Source: a virus. From it: 24,344 bases of DNA. The translations under genes were made by a program, and so were the position numbers. Location: positions 1-24,344 of IMG/VR virus record IMGVR_UViG_3300009606_001232; one strand, written 5' to 3'. Each line of letters begins with the position of its first letter. The first letter of the stretch is position 1. The notes beneath the pieces are model-generated. The model saw only the letters and a list, made by a program, of their open reading frames with translations. It was not told where the DNA came from and did no database searches. Of this stretch, positions 23,743-24,344 are shown in pieces.

Positions 23743-24344
23743 TGGATAATTTCGATTTAAAAAAATATTTAGCTGAAGGTAAGCTATTAAAAGAAGACGA
23801 GTCTAGTTGGGTTTCTAATTTTGAAAAATTACTAGCCGATGAGTTAGATATTGAAATAAGAGATTTATGGATGAAGGTAGTAGACCCACACTTAATAAAA
23901 ATAGGTGCTGATTTTTCTCAACAAGGATTAGACACCTTCCCAGAAATTGTTAGATCTATACTTAAAACCCCAGAATTTAAGGGTAAAATGGTATTTATTG
24001 ATAATGATGAATTTGCTGAAGAAATTTCTGAAAAACATCCTGAGTTAGAAGATTATGTTTGGAATGAAGAAAATTTTTGGATATATGTTAATTCTCCCCT
24101 GTCTGAAGGTAAACCATTAAAAGAAGATTTAAAACCCTCTAAAAATAGTGACGATATATTTCCTGAAGTACCTGAGGAGTTAAATGATATGTTAAAGGAT
24201 GGTAATGAGTTTATAAGCAATAGAATTATTGTTGAACTCGAAGGACCTAATGCTGGTTGGTATGATTATAACCAAAATATGTATTCTACGTCTGAATTTG
24301 AATGGTGGGGACCTTTTGTATATTCAAATGATGAAGCAGAACAA
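23739..24344 (+). CDS. Partial gene cut by the right edge, unknown function
   Basis: An open frame with no stop up to the window end, 202 codons so far. Two ATGs in tandem (23739, 23742) start it, and the first overlaps the stop of the previous gene in ATGA. The N-terminus FDLKKYLAEGKLLKEDESSW is a short helix resembling the KYLAEGKLLKE starts of many small T4-like and marine phage proteins. The rest is very acidic (many Glu and Asp), with VELEGPNAGWYDYNQNMYS (about 165-183) followed by a FEWWGPFVYS segment that suggests a small beta-fold. Composition and codon use match the neighbours. I do not recognise the function. Confidence 0.75.
   Translation, partial: MMDNFDLKKYLAEGKLLKEDESSWVSNFEKLLADELDIEIRDLWMKVVDPHLIKIGADFSQQGLDTFPEIVRSILKTPEFKGKMVFIDNDEFAEEISEKHPELEDYVWNEENFWIYVNSPLSEGKPLKEDLKPSKNSDDIFPEVPEELNDMLKDGNEFISNRIIVELEGPNAGWYDYNQNMYSTSEFEWWGPFVYSNDEAEQ

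Noticed and set aside
1-24344. tRNA genes
   Set aside because: No cloverleaf or T-loop-like sequence was found in the short intergenic gaps on reading both strands; a dedicated scan would be needed to exclude them fully.

Overview
The window is a stretch of a double-stranded DNA tailed phage with a contractile (myovirus) tail, most likely a distant T4-like phage of an AT-rich marine or aquatic host. All convincing genes lie on the + strand and are tightly packed. The tail sheath and tail tube proteins, a neck trio resembling T4 gp13/gp14/gp15, a tape measure, a LysM-like baseplate protein and a hub carrying an amidase domain identify the particle type. Almost no gene has a Shine-Dalgarno sequence. 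Starts are preceded instead by A-rich leaders, and a TATATTA-type element precedes the replication genes. Both traits are typical of Bacteroidota and their phages, so a Bacteroidota (flavobacterial-type) host is the best guess, but this is inference.

Layout. 1-119: unassigned leader. 120-857: PhoH-like ATPase. 884-1736: two small structural or fibre-like genes, closed by an intrinsic terminator (1763-1790). 1816-4527: neck and tail-completion genes (gp13-, gp14- and gp15-like), packed end to end. 4531-8346: a 1271-residue tail fibre made of 12 GNVGIGTTSP-type repeats, followed by a small fibre-associated protein (8380-8739). 8740-8952: an intergenic region with a large dyad between two 18-bp direct repeats. 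8953-9207: a small coiled-coil protein. 9265-11508: sheath and tube. 11614-12622: a tail-assembly chaperone (gp26/T4_baseplate-like) with a clear out-of-frame extension, a strong candidate for programmed frameshifting, lying between two terminators. 12659-14803: tape measure. 14845-21989: baseplate block (small protein, 724-aa baseplate protein, LysM-like protein, 1199-aa hub with amidase, 283-aa conserved protein). 22026-24344: start of a replication or unknown block, with a compact family-A DNA polymerase, a 155-aa conserved protein and a gene cut by the right edge.

Together the genes build a contractile tail. The hub and baseplate proteins nucleate the tube, the tape measure and its chaperone set the tube length, sheath and tube polymerise, and the gp15- and gp13/14-like proteins cap the tail and join it to the head. 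The fibre recognises the host and the hub amidase cuts the cell wall.

The most notable signals are: (1) the frameshifted chaperone; (2) a 16-17 bp motif, AATATTTATAATAAAAT or a close variant, just upstream of seven genes and probably the late promoter, whose core is the exact reverse complement of the T4 late box TATAAATA; (3) the structured intergenic region at 8740-8952; (4) the modular fibre; (5) the small polymerase with a non-canonical motif C.
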